Shown here piece by piece: positions 59,841-64,000 of a DNA stretch of 64,000 nt. The first letter of the stretch is position 1. Every line of letters starts with the position of its first letter. Source of the stretch: Pinus tabuliformis (lineage: Eukaryota; Streptophyta; Pinopsida; Pinales; Pinaceae); the NCBI GenBank assembly GCA_031772625.1, contig CM062816.1, positions 835,162,033 through 835,226,032 of the forward strand, in the 5' to 3' direction. Position numbers and translations under genes: made by a program. Under the pieces are notes generated by a model. The model saw only the letters and a list, made by a program, of their open reading frames with translations. It had not been told where the DNA came from and made no database searches.

Positions 59841-61100
59841 TGTAATGTTCCTAAATAGGAATGTAAGTGATATTAAGCAAATAAATTGTGCAGCAGCATA
59901 TAAAAATTAAACACACATCAAACATCCATGAAAACGCTGCCAATAAGGAACTGCTGAGCCATATTATTAAAAATCTGCAGGCTAGATACAATATGAAATG
60001 GAATGGTGCACCTGGGCTTGTCCCAATGAACAAGCAAGACCAACCCCAGGTGGGAAAATAGCTGAGCTAAAGGCTGCCCAGCTGTTGCACCACTCTGCAC
60101 TGCGCTGCTATAGTAAACTGTTGCCCTACTGAACTTCGACTAGCTGGAAGGTGCTCAAAAACTGCCTAGAAAATTGTGCGCTTTTAACCCCGGACTCCTT
60201 GGACAAAACCCAAAAGGGAATTTAGTTGGTTTTGACTTTGGATTTTCGGCCCTCTTGGAGCCTCTCCCCAGCTTCGACTGCCAATTTCGACTTGCAGGAA
60301 ACAACCTGCAAATCCTACTGCAAACTCCTCCAAAATGCTGGTTTTACCTATGCTATCCAACTCCAAGCACCCTGGATGGCTCTTGGCCCAAATAAACTGC
60401 TCCCCAAGTCCCCACGAATTGCTGTTGGATGGCCTCTACGCAGTCCCCCTGTCCAGAAATTCGACTGACTGATGCACTGGTCTAGCTGGCTACAAACTCC
60501 AGTGAAAATGCCTTTACTATGCTACCTCCTCAGTTCTCGGATCTCCCAGCAAGCAGTGAATCCCCTTGTTGGCTTCCAACTCCTCCTGCTTGTTTCCTGG
60601 CTGCCCAGGAATACGCAGTTCCCTCTCTGCGCTGATGGCTGAAGTGTGTTGCTGTCCCTGACTCCTTGAAAACTCCTGTGTAACAGCCTCCCTAGGGCGG
60701 GCACGGATGGTCCCTCAAAGTAGAGGTTGAATCTCCCGTGTGAGAGATTCGTGGCTAAACAACTAGTAGACTTGCTAAGTAACAAAGCGTACAAGTGAGT
60801 GTTTGTTTGCAAATGTAGAAGATGAAAACAAAATGAGAGCTAGTCTCTCTTTATAACTCCTTGGGCCCCCTTAGCCTCATGTGGGCCCCTCTATCCACCC
60901 ATTCGATTTTCCCTCCAAGCATATAGAATGGCTAATTCTAACTCCTATGTGGGTGGCCTCCACATTCCACTAGCAGCTAAATAAAGTCGATTTGGCCCAA
61001 GTCCCTAAGTCGAAAGTGTGGGGCCCTCTTCCTTAGTCAAAAATGTGCAAAATTGTGTAGCAACACCTTGTTACTAATGTGTTTGAGAAGGGACATTACA
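59841..61100 (-). repeat. 5' LTR, 1260 bp
   Basis: TGTAATGTTCCTAAATAGG to GGGACATTACA; primer-site complement ends at 59840. Confidence 0.9.
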
Positions 61101-61105
61101 GGTAT

Positions 61106-61883
61106 GTCGATGCTAATGTGAAAACCCTAGCCTACTTAGGGTTATTGATGAAATCTACGAAATACTGTTCTTTTGATTTTTGGGGTTTTGATGATGTCAT
61201 GTTTAGAGTTTTGGTATAGACGCCCTTATCCTATAGGATTGGATGGTAATCATAGACCTTTTGTGTTTTTGGTAAATTAGGGTTTATGAGCAAAACCCTT
61301 ATGATATCTATAATAAGATGCTTGGAATGAAACCCTAGGTGTATGTTTGTCCGTCTGATCGAAACCCTAGCCTGATCAAAATTTTTATATGTCTAACTTT
61401 AATGTTTTGATATTTGTGTCATGGGTTTGTCTGATAAACATTGCTATGATGTGTGCATGATTATGAAATCCTAGATATGTATATGTGCTAACCTAATTAT
61501 TGATGATCATAGTTCTAGGGTTTGTAACTAAGCCCTAGTCGAAGTGTGATATTCTAGGATATGATGTTTAGCCTTGATGATGAATCTAGGGTTTACAACA
61601 AACCCTAATAGAAGTTGTTCATATTGTTGAAACCTTAGATTATGTTATAATTGGTTTTGACTATTGATATCTAGCGCTTATTGTCTCAAAGGTGGAATCT
61701 AGGGTTTGCATTAAATCCTAGTAGAAGTCTAACATATGAATTCTGAAAATTGTTAGATGCATTACTTGTTTGAATTGCTTCTAGGGTTTGCAATATATCA
61801 TTGAAGAGTCTGTCATATCTCTAAAAGAAATATTGAGGCCCTAGATATAATGAGATTGATATCTTGATTAAGGTATTAATGTG
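61106..61883 (+). other. Family A interior rich in telo-box words
   Basis: Non-coding. CTAGGGTTT or AAACCCTAG recurs about every 60-120 bp (for example 61121, 61266, 61343, 61363, 61515, 61587, 61690 and 61782), often as CTAGGGTTTGCAA/GTAA followed by a complementary CCTAG about 15 bp later, that is, as small hairpins. Confidence 0.6.
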
Positions 61884-62272
61884 ATCTAGGGCAATGTTGC
61901 ATTAATCGTTATCGGGATAATATCGGCGCGAGGAAAAAATCAGAAAAAATCGTAATTATCGGGAAATAATCGGGAAAAAATCGTTTGGTACAAAAATATT
62001 CATTTTTTTTCAATTTTTTTAATATCTAAACCATCTACAACATAAAATAAATACATTGACACATAAATATGATAAAAGAACTAATATATAAGATGTTTAA
62101 TATCATTTCTAGTGCTAAAATCACACATAACATTGAATCATGTCCTGAATAGTAAGTCCTGACTCCTGAGTCCCAACTCAGCCTCAAAATATCAACAAAA
62201 AATATAATAATGTATCTCATCATGTCATAATGTCATATACAATAAAATGAAGAAAATAACTAAAGTCTAATC

Positions 62273-62450
62273 CTATTGATTTCCTCTGCCCCTCTTGCGA
62301 GAAAATGCCACAGCTTTCCCTTTCCCTCTAGATGTAGATGCTGGTGGAGTTGGCAGTGGAATCTGCTATGCTCTAGAAGTTGAAGAACTAGAAGTAGGAG
62401 CTATAGGAGGTAGACCATATCCTCTATTGGTGGCAGGGGTAGCCTTGGCA
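62273..62450 (-). pseudogene. Possible transposase C-terminal tail, remnant
   Basis: On the minus strand an open stretch rich in Pro/Ser/Thr (LPPIAPTSSSSTSRA) ends SRGKGKAVAFSRKRGRGNQ followed by a stop at 62273-62275; one in-frame stop lies inside. Position and orientation match the transposase tail in M2. The family is not certain, as no conserved hAT motif is kept. Confidence 0.45.
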
Positions 62451-62459
62451 GGGGGTGTC

Positions 62460-62715
62460 CAATCTTGAAATCCTGAAAAACTGATAAGTCTGCTACATTT
62501 TGAATGAAATCTAAAATTCTACTTTCTCCATATGAAATCCAACGAGGCCAGAACCACTCTCAAACATCCTGAGTCATTTCATGGTAATGTTAAAAATTTA
62601 AGTAAAATGATGAAAATGAAGATCAAGGAGAATGTCACTTTTACTTTAAGAATTTAACATTACCATGAATAGCATATCAATACTAAGGCCTAGACTTGAT
62701 CATTAAGCTGCCCCA
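62460..62715 (+). repeat. Shared core module with 90-nt hairpin, copy 3
   Basis: About 93% identical to 48000-48250 by eye. The hairpin is at 62579-62668 (TCATGGTAATGTT...AACATTACCATGA). Confidence 0.88.
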
Positions 62716-63062
62716 CTCAAAACTTATTTGTTGTTAAAAAAAAAAATTGCATTTCGAACATTTAGCATCCCTTATAAAACCTCGCTGCCCCGACTGTCCA
62801 AATGATTTCATTAAAAAACCAAAAAAAACATTATAAAACCTCGCCACCAGAGACCCCCACGATAATTTCGATTGTTATCGCGATAAATTTGAATTTATCG
62901 CGATAATTTCAAATTGTCGCGATAATTTCAGAAAAATCGTGCAAAAAAAATTACCCGCGATAAATTCGTATAAAAATTGCGATAAAATCGTTTTATCGAA
63001 AAAATAGCGATAAAATGATAAATTCGCGATTTTATCGCGATTTTCACAACATTGATCTAGTG

Positions 63063-64000
63063 TTTGTAACAAAAACCCAAGCAAGAAGTTGAAGTATAAA
63101 AGTATGTCTCTTGCTGATTATGAACTTAAGTTTAGGTATTTGATGTCTAAAGTCTAATGCTTCCATTATTCTAAGATTTTGATATGGTTAACTTCATGCT
63201 TCTATATATGTATTTGGTTGTATTTGCTGTCTAAGGTGTGAAGGTACATAATCTTCAAGATGTTGAAGATATTTGTAAGAAAAGTTGACTTGATTGGCAA
63301 GCATGATGAAGGAAGTTATATGAATGATGATGATCAAGATGACTCTGATAAGAAGGATGGAAGCCATAAAAGATTCTCCAATGTCATAGAAAGTAGTTGA
63401 TCTCCCTAAGTTAAGAGGGAGCATGGATAAAAGAAAGGGTATATCTCCCAAGTTGAGAGGGAGGACATATTATAGTCATGATGGATACCTTGAAGAAGAA
63501 ATTGGAGAATGCATATTGAGGTGTTGTTGAAAGAAGGAAAGCAGGATCCGGTTGTAGAATATGTTGCTGCATGTGAAGTAGGAAAGGAAGCTGTATGATT
63601 GAGGAAACTTCTATCAAGATTTGTTTGGGAAGCCTCTAAGTCCTACTGTGATAAATTGTGAAGCAGCATCAAAATGTTTGAAGACCTCGAAGGTTTGTGT
63701 TTACTTATGTATTTGAAAGGTTTTTACTGATTGGGGTTGTGGTTGTACAGGTAAATCTCTTGGAGTTTTGGAAGCATGTTTTACATGCTTGATGTTACCG
63801 ATTTGTTTGATTGGAAGAGATTTGTTACTGATTTGAATAATCAAGAGTGTTGAGGCTTTGTGTGTAATACACATTGCCTGGGAGGACATCTGGCTGGCCT
63901 ATGTGTTGATGTCTAGTTCCCGAAGTAGGGAGGGTGGCGTTGGTCATAGAGCTCCGACCTTGCATTACGCACCTAGTTCCCTTGGTTGATTGCTAGCAAG
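63063..64000 (+). other. Family A 3' interior
   Basis: Contains hairpins CTCCCTAAGTTAAGAGGGAG (63402-63421), CTCCCAAGTTGAGAGGGAG (about 63446-63464) and AGCATGT/ACATGCT (about 63773-63789). From 63530 it aligns with 4525-4915. No gene. Confidence 0.65.

Larger units (their letters stand above)
51128..61100 (-). mobile_element. Gypsy-like LTR element lacking visible pol, with unknown ORF (fossil)
   Basis: LTRs 51128-52399 and 59841-61100 (about 92% alike by eye), perfect target duplication GGTAT (51123-51127 and 61101-61105), primer site TGGTATCAAAGC just left of 59841 on the minus strand (one extra G between), and purine tract GGGAAGGGAGGAC beside 52399. LTR ends (TGTAATGTTCC, CTGAGCCATATTATTA, GTGCACCTGGGCTTG) and primer site resemble those of the Gypsy 28461-39726, so it may be a non-autonomous relative. 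No gag, integrase or reverse transcriptase is recognisable. The interior holds the 695-codon frame at 53866-55953 and an unassigned stretch 56280-59700. Age greater than the Gypsy. Confidence 0.88.
61892..63054. mobile_element. Non-autonomous hAT-type element with CGATAA arrays (M3)
   Basis: 1163 bp. Termini CAATGTTG and CAACATTG; 8-bp target duplication ATCTAGGG (61884-61891) against ATCTAGTG (63055-63062), one change. Subterminal arrays of ATCGGGA/TAATCGGG (61905-62000) and TTATCGCGATAA variants (62865-63045). Interior: AT-rich, then a minus-strand basic transposase-like tail (62273-62450) and the shared core module (62460-62715). Similar in length to M1 (1161 bp). Confidence 0.9.
48789..64000 (+). 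mobile_element. Family A element running off the window (fossil)
   Basis: 5' LTR 48789-49821, primer site TGGTATCAAAGC at 49822-49833, interior 49834-51122, 61106-61883 and 63063-64000. The last part (63530-64000) is homologous to the 3' interior at 4525-4915, so the 3' LTR should lie a few hundred bases beyond the window. Guests: LTR element 51128-61100 and hAT-type element 61892-63054. No gag or pol recognised in the interior. Broken. Confidence 0.75.

Noticed and set aside
1-64000. CRISPR arrays, rRNA genes, bacterial-type operons
   Set aside because: Repeats are minisatellites, LTRs or subterminal arrays, without regular spacers; nothing suggests prokaryotic sequence.

Overview
This is plant nuclear DNA made almost entirely of nested transposable elements. 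I find no intact host gene, rRNA, tRNA or CRISPR array. The pointers to a plant are tRNA-iMet primer sites (TGGTATCAGAGC), Copia-type (UBN2-like) gag, a chromodomain Gypsy element, BED/DUF659 hAT transposases and one captured plant STRAP gene fragment. The depth and age of the nesting suggest a large, slowly purged genome such as a gymnosperm, but this is inference. All alignments were made by eye.

Layout. 1-951: the 5' end of a minus-strand short-LTR Copia element, inserted in an LTR of a recurrent family that I call family A (952-1532). 1533-4500: a decayed hAT transposon. 4501-6191: 3' interior and 3' LTR of family A. 6192-7092: degenerate inverted family A material. 7093-about 13495: a plus-strand family A element with a Copia-type gag, carrying two solo LTRs (9215-10436, and 11429-12585 of family B). 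It meets, tail to tail, a minus-strand family A element whose 5' LTR is at 41526-42320. That older element was split by two large insertions with clean 5-bp target duplications: family A element 15021-28147 (ATTAG) and a Gypsy chromovirus 28461-39726 (TGAGC/TGACC). Inside 15021-28147 lie a solo LTR (15745-17359) and a short-LTR Copia element 20829-26623 (GGATG), which carries the STRAP fragment. Inside the Gypsy lie a hAT-type non-autonomous element (32510-33670) and a family B gag-only element (34593-38351).

42321-48788: an old hAT transposase remnant, split by a hAT element (43661-48760, GTATATAG duplicated) that itself carries a non-autonomous hAT-like element (47124-48503). 48789-64000: a plus-strand family A element running off the window, holding a Gypsy-like LTR element without visible pol but with a 695-codon unrecognised reading frame (51128-61100, GGTAT duplicated) and a third non-autonomous hAT-like element (61892-63054).

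Four patterns stand out. (1) Family A interiors contain chains of short back-to-back hairpins with unrelated stem sequences, and the family A LTR holds one hairpin whose two arms change together between copies. (2) Three hAT-like non-autonomous elements have different subterminal repeat arrays but share an internal module ending in a conserved 90-nt hairpin. (3) A STRAP WD40 fragment sits in the leader of a fairly young Copia element. (4) The element at 51128-61100 carries a long tryptophan-rich reading frame of unknown nature.
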